Shown piece after piece: positions 16,273-25,059 of a stretch of 64,000 nt of DNA. Both the position numbers and the translations under genes were made by a program. Each line of letters opens with the position of its first letter. Within the stretch, counting starts at the first letter, position 1. Below the pieces are notes generated by a model that saw only the letters and a program-made list of their open reading frames with translations, was not told where the DNA came from and searched no databases. The stretch is from positions 1-64,000 of the forward strand of contig JBFWPT010000003.1 of NCBI GenBank assembly GCA_050249835.1. Reading direction: 5' to 3'. The stretch is from Miltoncostaea sp050249835 (GTDB taxonomy: Bacteria; Actinomycetota; Thermoleophilia; Miltoncostaeales; Miltoncostaeaceae).

Positions 16273-18576
16273 ATGGAGGAGCTCGACGAGGAGCAGGGTG
16301 GGGGACCCGCGGGCGCGCAGGCCGACGCCGGCCCGCCGGTGCGGGAGGCGCCCGAGGCCGCCGGGGCCGACGCCCCGCCGGGGAGTGAGGAACCCGCGAA
16401 GGCCGCCGCGCCCGACACCGCCCCTGATGACGACGCCCCGACCGACGACGGCGGGGACGAGGTCCCCGCCGAGCGCGAGTTCATGGTCTGGCGGACGATG
16501 GTGTACGACTCGGCGTCGCCGTTCTCAGGCCGCTACCTCGACGACCGCTCCGATGACCCCCTGGCGACCGAGGCGCGTATCGCCCTGGAGGAGGCACTCA
16601 GCCCGACCGACCTGGTCTACCCGGACGACGAGCCGGTCGGCGGATGCTACTTTCGTGAGAGCGAGGCCGGCTCACCGAGCCTGGTGCTCCACAGCATGGG
16701 GGCGGGCGTCCTCCTGGAACTCGGTTTCGCTCCCTCGGCGCCGTGCGTCAAACGTCACCTGCAGGTGATCAAGCACCGCCTCTACGACCCCCGGGTGCTG
16801 TCGGGCCAGATGAACCCCGACGAGGCTGCTTCGACCCGCGACGACCGGCTGCTGCGGACACGGCATGTCGCGTGGGTGCTGGCGCAGCTTGCCGAGCTCC
16901 CCTCAACCGGACTGCCCGACAATGCCACCCACGAGCAGGCGGAACCGACCTGGCTCCACCACGAGCTGGCCGAGACGGCCTTCGCCTACCTCGACGGAGA
17001 CGACGACGGACCCGGCAGCTGGATCGGTCTGCGCAAGAACGAGGGCTGTTGGAGCGAATACTGGCGCGGCACGCGGGAGTCGAACCTGCTGAACACGATC
17101 TACGCGAGCTTGGCGATCGCCCGGGCGAGCCGGCACGGGCTGATCACGCACAACGTCCGCTGGTCGCGACGGCGGCCGTCGCCGGTGCAGGTGATCGGCG
17201 ACCTCGCGGACCGCATCCGTCTGGTGAGCACCGACAAGGGGCCGCGCACACGGCTCGACATGTTCGACCGGCGCGAGGGTGGCTTCGTACGCAAGGGCGG
17301 CGGCTCCCCCTTCTCCGAGCCTTGGGCGAAGGGGGACCTGCCGGCGGGGGTGGTGGGGCTGCTGTGCATCTTCCTGATCGAGTACGCGTACACGATCGCC
17401 GAGAGTGAGACGGAGGGAACCGGCCTCCACTATCTGCTGCGCGCCCAGCGCCTCGCACACGACCTGATGTCGCGCCCGGATGAGTGGGTGCGCTCGATCG
17501 AGCTCTACTCCTGGGATCCGGTGAAAGAGGAGGAGAGCCCGAACTGGCCGATCTTCGCCTACTCGGTCTGCCTGCGGGCGGTCCTCGAGGCGGGGGTCGT
17601 GGACACCACCCACCCGAGCCTGCTGGCGGCCTTCCAGACGATCCAGGCCACCCAGGAGCGGGCGGTCACCGCCGACGGGCGCGAGTACACGACGTGGGTC
17701 GATGTCGGCGAGCCCTACAAGTCCAAGCCGCACCGGGGCGAGGGCTGGATGGAGCGCGTCTCGGTGCACGAGGAGCTGGGACTGTGGGAGTCCGACCGCG
17801 CCTCCGAGCACAGCTCCGAGGACACTCGCGGGCTCACAAAAGCCGCAAAGCGCAGGGCTAATAAGGAGGCCAAGACGCCGAAGGACAGGGACCCGGGGTT
17901 GAAGCCGAGCCCGCATGCGATCCACTCATCAGTGATGGCGTGGGCGGCGGTTCGCCGCGCTCTCTGGAGAGAGGATCCGCGCACCACGGTGATTCGAGGG
18001 AAGACGGACGGGACGGCTTCCCTGAAGGACCTCCGGGTGCCGCGCCGTCTGGCGGGGAGAGACGAGCAGGGCAACGGGCTGCGGCCGCTCCCCAACTTCG
18101 ACCGGCTCGAGCTCACCGGCGTCCTCCCCGGTGAGGTGCTCCTGAAGGCGCGCTCGACGGCGGTGCGCTCGGAGATGGATCCGATCAGGTGCGACCAAGC
18201 CTTGGTGCTGCTGGCGCTGAACCTGTTGCCGGAGCGCCGAGCCTCCGTTCCAGAGGTGCGGAAGGCGCTGACCCTCTGGAGGGAGCGGCGCGCCGGCGCG
18301 CGGGGAGCCGGTCAGGACCCGGTCCTCAGCCACCCGGGGGTATCGCCGCTCTTCAAGGAGACACCGGGGAGGGGGAAGGAGGACAGACTTGTCGAGGTTG
18401 CGCGCGAGCTGTCGCGCAGCCGCGGCTGCGCGCTGGTGGTGACGGCCAAGGGCACGCTCATCCTCCACGAGGCAATCACGGAGGTCGACGTCTCCGGGGT
18501 CGACTGGGGAGTCGAGCTGGATGACCTGCGGGCTGCGCTCGGCGTGGAGTCTGGCCTGACCGAGGACGGTCAGTAG
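16273..18576 (+). CDS. Large soluble protein of unknown function (767 aa)
   Basis: ATG 16273 follows GAGGGGG at suitable spacing. The open frame further upstream is Arg/Gly-rich and not coding-like, so this start is preferred. Residues 1-68 are a disordered acidic Ala/Pro/Asp tail. Residues ~75-520 are helical with spaced motifs such as HVAWVLAQLAELPSTGL, GLRKNEGCWSEYWRGTRESN, TIYASLAIARAS and YTIAESETEGTGLHYLLRA. This periodicity resembles an alpha/alpha-toroid (GxW...N...T.YASLALARA), as in terpene-cyclase or prenyltransferase-like folds. That is only a pattern inference. No Asp-rich catalytic motif, signal or membrane segment is evident. Residues ~520-560 are a basic linker (KAAKRRANKEAKTPKDRD). 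The C-terminal ~200 residues are mixed alpha/beta. It is intact amid decayed genes, suggesting selection. Confidence 0.6.
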   Translation: MEELDEEQGGGPAGAQADAGPPVREAPEAAGADAPPGSEEPAKAAAPDTAPDDDAPTDDGGDEVPAEREFMVWRTMVYDSASPFSGRYLDDRSDDPLATEARIALEEALSPTDLVYPDDEPVGGCYFRESEAGSPSLVLHSMGAGVLLELGFAPSAPCVKRHLQVIKHRLYDPRVLSGQMNPDEAASTRDDRLLRTRHVAWVLAQLAELPSTGLPDNATHEQAEPTWLHHELAETAFAYLDGDDDGPGSWIGLRKNEGCWSEYWRGTRESNLLNTIYASLAIARASRHGLITHNVRWSRRRPSPVQVIGDLADRIRLVSTDKGPRTRLDMFDRREGGFVRKGGGSPFSEPWAKGDLPAGVVGLLCIFLIEYAYTIAESETEGTGLHYLLRAQRLAHDLMSRPDEWVRSIELYSWDPVKEEESPNWPIFAYSVCLRAVLEAGVVDTTHPSLLAAFQTIQATQERAVTADGREYTTWVDVGEPYKSKPHRGEGWMERVSVHEELGLWESDRASEHSSEDTRGLTKAAKRRANKEAKTPKDRDPGLKPSPHAIHSSVMAWAAVRRALWREDPRTTVIRGKTDGTASLKDLRVPRRLAGRDEQGNGLRPLPNFDRLELTGVLPGEVLLKARSTAVRSEMDPIRCDQALVLLALNLLPERRASVPEVRKALTLWRERRAGARGAGQDPVLSHPGVSPLFKETPGRGKEDRLVEVARELSRSRGCALVVTAKGTLILHEAITEVDVSGVDWGVELDDLRAALGVESGLTEDGQ

Positions 18577-18745
18577 GGCGTCGCGACCCCCATCGCCTGG
18601 GCCAGGCGCCTCGTCGAGGCCAAGACGGTGCGCGCCGGGTCCCGGCCCATCAGGACCTAGTGGAACGCCTCACGCTAGAACTGGGCGTCGTCGTCGCCCG
18701 CCTGGTAGCGGGGCTCGACGACCTGAGGCTGTCAGTCGGTCCGGG

Positions 18746-19176
18746 GACCCGAAGAGCCCGGAGCACGCCATCGAGCTGGCGCCAGACGCGTCTGCGCGAC
18801 ACGCCGCGCGCCAGTTCTGGGACTACCAGTTCGACCAGTACATCAACATCTGCGTCAACCGCGGCTACCGCCTGTGTACGCCAGCGGCGGGAACCTCTAC
18901 TGCGAGGCCATCATTCGAGCGGCCGTACCGGAAGAAGGTGAGGGAGAAGACGAAGGCTCGACGGCCTGGAGACGCGTCACGGCACGGTGACGACGCCGCT
19001 CGGCGGCGGGTCTGCCGTGGCGACCGCTCGCGGCGCGGGCCCGACCCGTTGCCGGAGGCCGCGGCCGTCTCGTCGGCGGCGACCGTGGGACCTACCGCTG
19101 GAGCGTCGAAGGCCTCAACGCGCTCGACGGCGCCACGATCATGTTCGACCCGAACGCGACGCTGTTGGGCAGCTGA
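18746..19176 (+). pseudogene. Decayed gene(s) in several frames
   Basis: Protein-like text is spread over different plus-strand frames in order: PKSPEHAIELAPDAS with FWDYQFDQYINICVNRGYR (about 18746-18870), then YASGGNLYCEAIIRAAV (from about 18875), LDGLETRHGTVTTPLGGGSA (about 18958-19015) and GTYRWSVEGLNALDG with ATIMFDPNATLLG ending at TGA 19176. Four pieces in sequence suggest one ~140-residue or larger gene broken by several indels. No family is recognised. It lies next to the second attachment scar. Confidence 0.4.
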
Positions 19177-19348
19177 TCATCCCGGCGGGCCTGCCGCGGG
19201 TCCGCCGGGTCTTCGTATCGTCGATGGGAGCACCCTTCGAGGTCAGGAAGCCGATGAACCCGCTCCCCGAGGCGTCGCCCAGTCTCTCATGGCAGCCGCG
19301 GGACCCGGCCGAAGGTCCTCGGCGTAGCCGAGGACGGGGTGGCTCTGC

Positions 19349-19472
19349 CGGTGGAGGACACGGTGGAGGATCGGACGTCCGTCCCTGAAGGACCGTTCTA
19401 GCAGGGATTTCTCGCTGGGAGGCGTGTCGCCTTGTAAGCGGAAGATCGTCGGTTCGAATCCGGCCTCCGGCT
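19349..19472 (+). other. Attachment-site scar B: tandem 12-mers plus 3' part of tRNA-Thr(TGT)
   Basis: CGGTGGAGGACA (19349-19360) and CGGTGGAGGATC (19361-19372) are adjacent, AGCAGGGA is at 19400, and GTCGCCTTGTAAGCGG starts at 19426, continuing through GGTTCGAATCC to CTCCGGCT at 19472. Spacing from the first 12-mer to AGCAGG is 51 bp, the same as in copies A and C. The 5' half of the tRNA is absent. Confidence 0.7.
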
Positions 19473-19664
19473 CTTGATCCACCCGACGCCTCGGAACGTT
19501 CGCCACGGTGGGGTCAGTCGGCAGCCGGCTCTCCTGCGGTCGAGCCACGACCTGAATGCGCATCATCCACCGACGCGAGCCAGCGCGCTTTACGAGCGTA
19601 TCGGCGGAGGCCCACGGTGCGCTGATGCACGGGCGACGAGTCGTGCGACGGACCCGCCCCATCG

Positions 19665-19934
19665 TCACGGCCCGCTCGATCTCAGCACCTCGAGACGCGC
19701 CCGATATTCGTTGGGGTCGATCTCACCCCGCGCCAGGCGCTCGGCGAGGATCTCTTCGGGCGACTGGCGCGCCGCCGATCGCTGTCTCGCGTCGGCGGCA
19801 TCGGGGTATCGAGTGCTGCGCCAGACAAGGAAGACGCCCCAGGCGACGAGCGTGAGGAAAGCCTGCATGGCGAGGGTCATCGGGAGCCAGCCGCCCCATC
19901 CCCAGTCGCCGTCGTGAACATGGCCGCCTTGCAT
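19665..19934 (-). CDS. SHOCT-domain membrane protein
   Basis: An 89-aa protein with a short His/Trp/Gly-rich N-terminus, one membrane helix (MTLAMQAFLTLVAWGVFLVW, about 19-38) and a C-terminal SHOCT motif (PEEILAERLARGEIDPNEYR, about 59-78). SHOCT is a short oligomerisation domain found at the C-terminus of small membrane proteins and often near metal-resistance genes. It probably forms membrane-associated oligomers in the envelope-stress set. The His-containing start (GGHVHDGDWGWGGW) could bind metal, which is speculative. Confidence 0.8.
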   Translation of the reverse strand: MQGGHVHDGDWGWGGWLPMTLAMQAFLTLVAWGVFLVWRSTRYPDAADARQRSAARQSPEEILAERLARGEIDPNEYRARLEVLRSSGP

Positions 19935-20056
19935 GCTTCAAGTCCCTTCGTGTTTCGGGTGCTTCGAATCGGACGGTAGAACCGACGTGCCTTGAGGGCA
20001 CGGGTTCCTTCCCCAGCCATCGTTCATGTCGTTCTACGGACGGCGATCGAAGACGT

Positions 20057-20704
20057 TCAGGACGTCGGGGGCGCGCCCCGGGTTGCCGAGAGCAGCGCGT
20101 GGGGGACGGAGCGTCCAGCATCCTCGAGGCGCTCAGCGGCGTAGCGCAGCCCCGCACCGGCCGCGACCGGCGCCGAGTCGGCCGTCCGACGTGGAGGCCC
20201 CTGGCAGACAAGGAGCCCTTCGATCGACAGGGCGGCTGCCAGCCGAACGTCCCGGTGCATCCCATCCAGCGCGGCTGCCGCCAGGGTCGCACACGCGGAG
20301 GCCATCGTCAGAGCGGAGGGCGTGGGGCCGTCGAGGACTGCGAACGGTCCTTCTCGCGTGGAGACCAGCTGCACGTTGATGCGGGGCTGCCCCGGCCCGC
20401 GGGGCGGCACCATGTCGCGCATCGCGACGGCGTCCGCCCAGCCTGCGCCCGGATCGCCGGGCACGGGATCCTCCACCAGCGCGGCACCGAGGGCCATGAG
20501 GCGGTGGCGGACTCGTGGGGTGAGACCTCGATTCGTGGCGTTGAGGGTCAGGGCGGCAAGCGCGACCGGCATGGCCAAGCGATCACTCGCCTCCCACGGC
20601 GGCCACCGGGAGCCCCGAGAGGTAAGGCGCACGGCGGCCGCTGTGCCGCCGTAGAGGTCGATCTCCGCCGCGGCGACACGGCGGCGTCGTTGCAGCGTCA
20701 GCAC
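20057..20704 (-). CDS. Unrecognised protein, probably N-terminally extended or frameshifted
   Basis: GTG 20704 gives 215 residues, Ala/Leu-rich with segments such as AAAEIDLYGGTAAAVRLTSRG, PVALAALTLNATNRGLTP, RINVQLVSTREGPFAVLDG and LTMASACATLAAAALDGMHR. No signal or clear membrane helix was seen and no family is recognised. Protein-like text continues upstream in frame (LLAIESLARVPEPERLAAV) without a start codon. A GTG at 20810 in another frame begins LRRRVLAAGVVAL. The true gene may therefore start there and contain an indel near 20770. The gene lies just downstream of the LPG-synthase-type gene, likely the same transcript. Confidence 0.5.
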   Translation of the reverse strand: MLTLQRRRRVAAAEIDLYGGTAAAVRLTSRGSRWPPWEASDRLAMPVALAALTLNATNRGLTPRVRHRLMALGAALVEDPVPGDPGAGWADAVAMRDMVPPRGPGQPRINVQLVSTREGPFAVLDGPTPSALTMASACATLAAAALDGMHRDVRLAAALSIEGLLVCQGPPRRTADSAPVAAGAGLRYAAERLEDAGRSVPHALLSATRGAPPTS

Positions 20705-20822
20705 GGCTGCGAGCCGCTCCGGTTCCGGAACTCGCGCCAGGGATTCGATGGCGAGGAGCGCATCGGCAGAGAGCGACGACTCCAGCGGCCAGGACGCGGC
20801 GCCTCAGCACCCGAGCAGCTGG

Positions 20823-21908
20823 TCATGCCACGACCTGGGAACGGCGAGGCAGCCGGCGGGCGGTTCCCACGATGGTCGCGAGTCCCTGCCCCTCGCGACT
20901 GAGAGCGACGGCGCCGGCGAGGGCCACGGGGGCCGACTGAACGATGTGGAGAACCACGCCGACGGCCACCGCCGTTGACGCGGGAACCGCGAAAGAGGCG
21001 ACGAGCGGCAGCGCGACCGCCGCCTCGAAGACGCCGACGTTGCCCGGCAGGAGGGGAATGGTCTGGGCGACGGAGAGGGAGACGAGCACCAGCGTCGCCG
21101 CCGACCAGCCGCCGGTGAGGTCGAAGGCGCGAAGCGCGGCATAGACGCATGCGAGCTGCGCGAGCCAACCCCCGACAGTCGCCATCAGTAGCGGCGCGAC
21201 CGTCGCGCGGTGGCAGAGGGACCGGTGACCGACGACGATATGCCCCCACACTCCGCGCCCCCACTTCAGGCTGCGAGCGAGAACGCCACGGGCCGGGCCA
21301 TCGGACGAGGGTGCTCCCCAGCCGCGGACCGCGGCAAGGACGACGAGGAACCACAGGGTGCCGACGGCGCCGACGACCAGCCACGTTGAGGTCGGCAGCG
21401 GCACGACGATTCCCGCCATGAGCACCAGTCCGACCCACGCGGCGGTGGAGACCATGCTCTCGGTGATCGCCGACCCGACCACCACCGAGAGCCCGGCCCG
21501 ATGTCCGTCGCGACCGAGACGTCCGTGGAGGAGCAGGACGCGCGCCGCCTCTCCGACCCGTCCTGCGAGGGCGAGGTTCAGAATGGCGCCGACCATCACG
21601 GGGGGAAGGATCTTCCGGATCGAGAGGCCGGCTGCGGGGGTCAACGATGCCGCGAGCACGGCACGCCACGCGGCCGCCTTGAGCGGCAGCGTGAGGAGGT
21701 GCAGACCGGCCGCGACGAGCAGGAGGAACCAGGCATGCGGCGTTCCCAGGCCGTCGACCCTGTCCCAGTCGAGCTGGGAGGCGACTCCGACCAGCGCGGC
21801 GGCCGCGACGAACATGCTCAGGGCGGAGGCGAGAGATGGCCTGCGCCGAGGGCGCACAACTCTCGTTCGCATCGCCGCGAGCTCGCGGCCGCTTCCTGTG
21901 CCCGACAC
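20823..21908 (-). CDS. Lysylphosphatidylglycerol-synthase-type transmembrane protein (UPF0104 family)
   Basis: A 361-aa protein with about eight hydrophobic segments. The family hallmark PLLPGNVGVFEAAVALPL is near residues 279-296, and the upstream AGRVGEAARVLLL and GSAITESMVSTAAWVGL match the flippase-like membrane domain of MprF/LPG synthases and UPF0104 proteins. It lacks the soluble aminoacyl-transferase domain of full MprF, so lipid translocation or an unknown envelope function is more likely than lysinylation. A GTCAC-N6-GTCAC box lies 84 bp upstream. Start GTG 21908 was chosen; ATG 21872 is also possible. Confidence 0.75.
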   Translation of the reverse strand: MSGTGSGRELAAMRTRVVRPRRRPSLASALSMFVAAAALVGVASQLDWDRVDGLGTPHAWFLLLVAAGLHLLTLPLKAAAWRAVLAASLTPAAGLSIRKILPPVMVGAILNLALAGRVGEAARVLLLHGRLGRDGHRAGLSVVVGSAITESMVSTAAWVGLVLMAGIVVPLPTSTWLVVGAVGTLWFLVVLAAVRGWGAPSSDGPARGVLARSLKWGRGVWGHIVVGHRSLCHRATVAPLLMATVGGWLAQLACVYAALRAFDLTGGWSAATLVLVSLSVAQTIPLLPGNVGVFEAAVALPLVASFAVPASTAVAVGVVLHIVQSAPVALAGAVALSREGQGLATIVGTARRLPRRSQVVA

Positions 21909-21991
21909 CCTTGCGACGTTAACGCGAGGGGAGTCCGGAAGCGGCCGTCATTCGCCCTGTCGGGCCGCCGCCGGCCATCTTTCGTGGTCGA

Positions 21992-22010
21992 TCGTCACGG
22001 GTTCGTCACC
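21992..22010 (-). promoter_or_regulatory. OmpR/PhoB-type direct-repeat box upstream of the LPG-synthase-type gene
   Basis: TCGTCACGGGTTCGTCACC contains GTCAC twice with starts 11 bp apart, the periodicity bound by OmpR/PhoB-family dimers. It lies in the gap between this gene and the NlpC/P60 gene. Confidence 0.45.
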
Positions 22011-22033
22011 CCTTCGGCCGACCTACCGTCGCA

Positions 22034-23362
22034 TCACGGGCGAACGGCCCCGACGTAGTCGCCGCGTCCGCTCATGCTCGACACCTTGACGACGTCTCCG
22101 GTCTGGGGCGCGTTCACGTACTGGCCGCCTCCGATGTAGATGCCCATGTGGCCGAGTCCGCGGTAGAAGACGAGGTCCCCGACCTGGAGCTGGTCGGAGG
22201 GGACCTTCGGGAATGCGTTCCAGATGGCCACGGTGTAGTGCGGCACGCTCTTGCCAATCTGGGCATAGGCGTACGACGCGAGCCCACTGCAGTCGAATCC
22301 CGTCGAGGGGGACGCGCCGCCCCACCGGTAGGGGACACCCAGGTAGCGCATCGCGATGCTGGCAGCCGCTGCGTTGCCCGATCCACTCGGTAGCGCCGCC
22401 GCTGGCTCCTCATCGGGCGTCTCGGCGGCGGGTGCAGCGGGCGGCACGGAAGGAGCGGTGGGTGATGGATCCGCGCCGGGCGGCTCTGCGGCCACGGGTG
22501 CAGCTGGGGGCGCCGAGGCCTGCCGCTGCCGTGCCGCGTCGGCCGCGGCAGCTGCCTCGCGGCGCTTGCGCGCCTCCTGGGCCTCGATCAAGCGGGCGAG
22601 CTCACCTTCCGCGCCGTCGAGCACCTCCCGGCGCTCGGCCAAGAGCTGCTCGACGATCCGGCTCTGGCGTTCACGGAGCGCGACCTCTTCACGCGCGGCC
22701 CGTTGATCGGCGGCCAGTTCGGCCCGGAGCGCCGTGAGCTGATCTCTGTTCTCGCGAAGCCTCACCACCAGCTGGGAGTCGCCCTGTCCGATGCGCTCCA
22801 GCAGGTCGACCTGATCCATCGCCGCGGAAAGGCTGCCACTGGTCACGAGCACCTGCGCCAGCGTGGGCGCGGGCGACGCGTACAGCGCCCTCAGGCGATC
22901 GGCCAGCACCGCCTGACGGGTCCGCAGGTCGCGACTCGTCCGGGTGATCGCCTTCGTGTTGTCGGCGACGCGCGCGGCGACCTGTGAGAGGCGATACCGG
23001 GCGCCGTTGTACTCCTCCGCGGCGTCTTCGACGCGGTGATCGATCGCCTCGATCTCCGCGATGATCCTCGCGACCTCAGCCCTCTGCTCGGCGATCGTCG
23101 GCGCGGCCCACGCAGGGAACACGGCCAGCCCGAGCAGGACGATGAGGACGGTGAGGAGTTGGACCGCGGTGATGCGGCTGCCCCGGAGGCGGCGGGCAGG
23201 CCTCAGACCGTTCGCTCCGCGACCGTGCCTGGGTGGACGACGCCGACAACGACCAGCCAGCGTGTTCCTACGTGGGGTCGAAGCATCCGGCGACGCTATG
23301 CGGATCGCGGCGAGACGGCAAAGGACGTCGCCCCAATCTGTCACGACTTCGTCACATCTCAT
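22034..23362 (-). CDS. Secreted NlpC/P60 peptidoglycan endopeptidase with coiled-coil N-terminus
   Basis: An open frame of up to 442 residues. A hydrophobic signal (TAVQLLTVLIVLLGLAVFPA) precedes a long coiled-coil region of about 200 residues, then an Ala/Pro-rich linker. The C-terminal NlpC/P60 domain shows YRWGG, catalytic Cys in FDCSGLASYAY, the His in GHMGIYIGGGQYV and the polar third position in NAPQTGD. The layout is that of RipA-like D,L-endopeptidases that cleave stem peptides during division. The start is unclear: ATG 23362 and GTG 23344 overlap the GTCAC box. CTG 23208, with GGAG upstream and directly ahead of the signal peptide, would place the box in the promoter. Confidence 0.85.
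   Translation of the reverse strand: MRCDEVVTDWGDVLCRLAAIRIASPDASTPRRNTLAGRCRRRPPRHGRGANGLRPARRLRGSRITAVQLLTVLIVLLGLAVFPAWAAPTIAEQRAEVARIIAEIEAIDHRVEDAAEEYNGARYRLSQVAARVADNTKAITRTSRDLRTRQAVLADRLRALYASPAPTLAQVLVTSGSLSAAMDQVDLLERIGQGDSQLVVRLRENRDQLTALRAELAADQRAAREEVALRERQSRIVEQLLAERREVLDGAEGELARLIEAQEARKRREAAAAADAARQRQASAPPAAPVAAEPPGADPSPTAPSVPPAAPAAETPDEEPAAALPSGSGNAAAASIAMRYLGVPYRWGGASPSTGFDCSGLASYAYAQIGKSVPHYTVAIWNAFPKVPSDQLQVGDLVFYRGLGHMGIYIGGGQYVNAPQTGDVVKVSSMSGRGDYVGAVRP
23339..23356 (-). promoter_or_regulatory. OmpR/PhoB-type direct-repeat box ahead of the NlpC/P60 gene
   Basis: TGTCACGACTTCGTCACA holds two GTCAC half-sites 11 bp apart. It is the same pattern as at 21992 and (opposite orientation) at 28890. 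The remaining sequence up to the kinase gene at 23651 has no gene. Confidence 0.5.
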
Positions 23363-23650
23363 CCTCGGCGGGGACGCCGGTGATCAAGGAGGTCACGGCA
23401 TCAGCCCTCGGACCGAGAGCACGTTCGGCGGGCGAGCTCATTCCGTGGGGAGATCTGGCCGTTGGCGATCGCGGACCCGTCCCGTCTCGCCGGCAGGGCG
23501 GACCTCGAGCCGGGCGACGATCAGGTGACCTCCACCGATCGGGGAGGGCGTCGAGCTCCGGGTGACAGCGAGCGTGCCTGCCCTCCGTCGCCCGGTTCGA
23601 TTGGCCGAGGCTCACCCGGCTGCGTCGTCTCTCCCCCCGCCCCCGGCCGC

Positions 23651-25054
23651 TCATCGCCGAATCCGCCGTACCGTCGGACGGCCAGCGGAGGTATCGGGAT
23701 CGGCCCCTGCCGAGTGCTCGTCATGGAGGACCGTCTGAGCCGGCAGCGTGAGGACGAAGCATGTCCGCTCGCCGCCATCATCGATGCGCAGCGACCCGCG
23801 TTGGGCGACGGCGAGCTCTCTCGCGATGGTGAGGCCGAGTCCCGCGCCTCCGCTCATCTTCGCGGCCCCTGCTCCGCGGTAGAAGCGGTCGAAGATGCGG
23901 GTCCCGTCGGCGCCGGGGAGCCCGGCCCCCTCGTCGCTCACCCGCAGCACTGCGAAGCCGCCCTCCGTCGAGGTCGAGAGCCTGACCACCGAGGCTTCCG
24001 GTGCGTACTTCAGAGCGTTGCTCAGGAGGTTCGTGACGATCTGCCGCACGGCGTCGCGGTCGCCCACGGCGTGTGTCGGCGGCGCATCGATCTCGAGGGA
24101 GAGGCCCCGGATCTCGAAGGCGGCGGTGAGGGTGCCATGGGCCTCGCGAGCGAGCTCGTCGAGGGCGACGGGTTCCGCCCGGAGCGGCGACGGCTGTGCC
24201 TCGGCCTCGGCGAGCCGCTCGATCTGGCTGATCAGGCGGCTGAGCCGCAGGGTCTCGGTGTGCAGGGTGGCCAGCTCGTCGGCGTCGAACGGCAGGACGC
24301 CGTCCTGCATCGCCTCGATCCGGCTCTGGATCAGTTGGAGCGGCGTACGAAGCTCATGTGAGAGGTCCTGTGCGAGCTGGCGGCGCGCGCTCTGCTGCCG
24401 CGCGAGATCGTCCGCGAGTCCCGATAGCGACTCGCCGAGTTCGCGGATCTCGCGCGACCCCTTGGGCAGCTCCGGAGGCCCGCCTCCGGTCGCGAGGCCC
24501 TCCGCCACGACCGACAGCTGTCGAAGCGGCCGCGAGAGCCGCCCGGCGATGACGAGCCCCGCGACCATCGCGACCATCCCCGCGATCACCGCGGCCAGGA
24601 GGTGGGCGCGGTCGAGCTCCGCCCGGAAGGCGTCGTCGGCGGGTGTGTTGCCGCCCGGGCCGAGGGCGAAGAGCTCGAGGATGCCGACCTCCTCACCAGT
24701 CGGCGCGGTAACCGGGCGGGAGGCGACACGGCGGAACTCCACGTCGTTCCTCTCCAGCTTCGTGGTGTCCAGCAAAGTGCGCCCATCGGTCAGCAGGCGA
24801 TAGTCGTACCCGGTGAGGACGAGCTCGTGGGCGAGGAGGTCGAGGCCCGCCGGAGTCCATCGGCCCGACTCCGCGTACGTGGCCTCTGCCAGGGCGAGGG
24901 AGGCGATCGTGGCGTCCCGGGTGCGATCGCCGACGTACGCGTCGAAGCGATGGTGCAGGCCCACGCTGGTGAGCACGGCGGCCACGAGGGTCGTGAGCGC
25001 GGCGATGCCGACGAAGGCGGCGACGAGGCGGGTGCGCAATCCGAGGGGCTGCAT
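23651..25054 (-). CDS. Sensor histidine kinase
   Basis: 467 residues from ATG 25054, five bases after the regulator stop. Order: first membrane helix (RLVAAFVGIAALTTLVAAVL, ~8-27), extracytoplasmic sensor of ~130 residues, second helix (HLLAAVIAGMVAMVAGLVIA), HAMP, then HisKA with the phospho-accepting His in DLSHELRTPLQL, and HATPase_c with N box NLLSNALKYAP, G1 SDEGAGLP and G2 GAGLGLTIARELA. It partners with the adjacent OmpR-family regulator. The signal is unknown; neighbours point to envelope or metal stress. A short disordered tail follows the kinase domain. Confidence 0.9.
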   Translation of the reverse strand: MQPLGLRTRLVAAFVGIAALTTLVAAVLTSVGLHHRFDAYVGDRTRDATIASLALAEATYAESGRWTPAGLDLLAHELVLTGYDYRLLTDGRTLLDTTKLERNDVEFRRVASRPVTAPTGEEVGILELFALGPGGNTPADDAFRAELDRAHLLAAVIAGMVAMVAGLVIAGRLSRPLRQLSVVAEGLATGGGPPELPKGSREIRELGESLSGLADDLARQQSARRQLAQDLSHELRTPLQLIQSRIEAMQDGVLPFDADELATLHTETLRLSRLISQIERLAEAEAQPSPLRAEPVALDELAREAHGTLTAAFEIRGLSLEIDAPPTHAVGDRDAVRQIVTNLLSNALKYAPEASVVRLSTSTEGGFAVLRVSDEGAGLPGADGTRIFDRFYRGAGAAKMSGGAGLGLTIARELAVAQRGSLRIDDGGERTCFVLTLPAQTVLHDEHSAGADPDTSAGRPTVRRIRR

Positions 25055-25059
25055 GACCC

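Larger units (their letters stand above)
5692..19472. mobile_element. Putative genomic island bounded by tRNA-Thr fragments A and B
   Basis: The interval lies between two copies of the same 3' tRNA-Thr fragment. It holds accessory-type content: a 1255-aa nuclease-like protein, a truncated HNH protein, decayed genes and unknown large proteins. With integration at a tRNA 3' half, each element should end at its right-hand fragment, so this element would end at 19472. No integrase was found, so it is either decayed or mobilised in trans. Limits are inferred. Confidence 0.45.
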
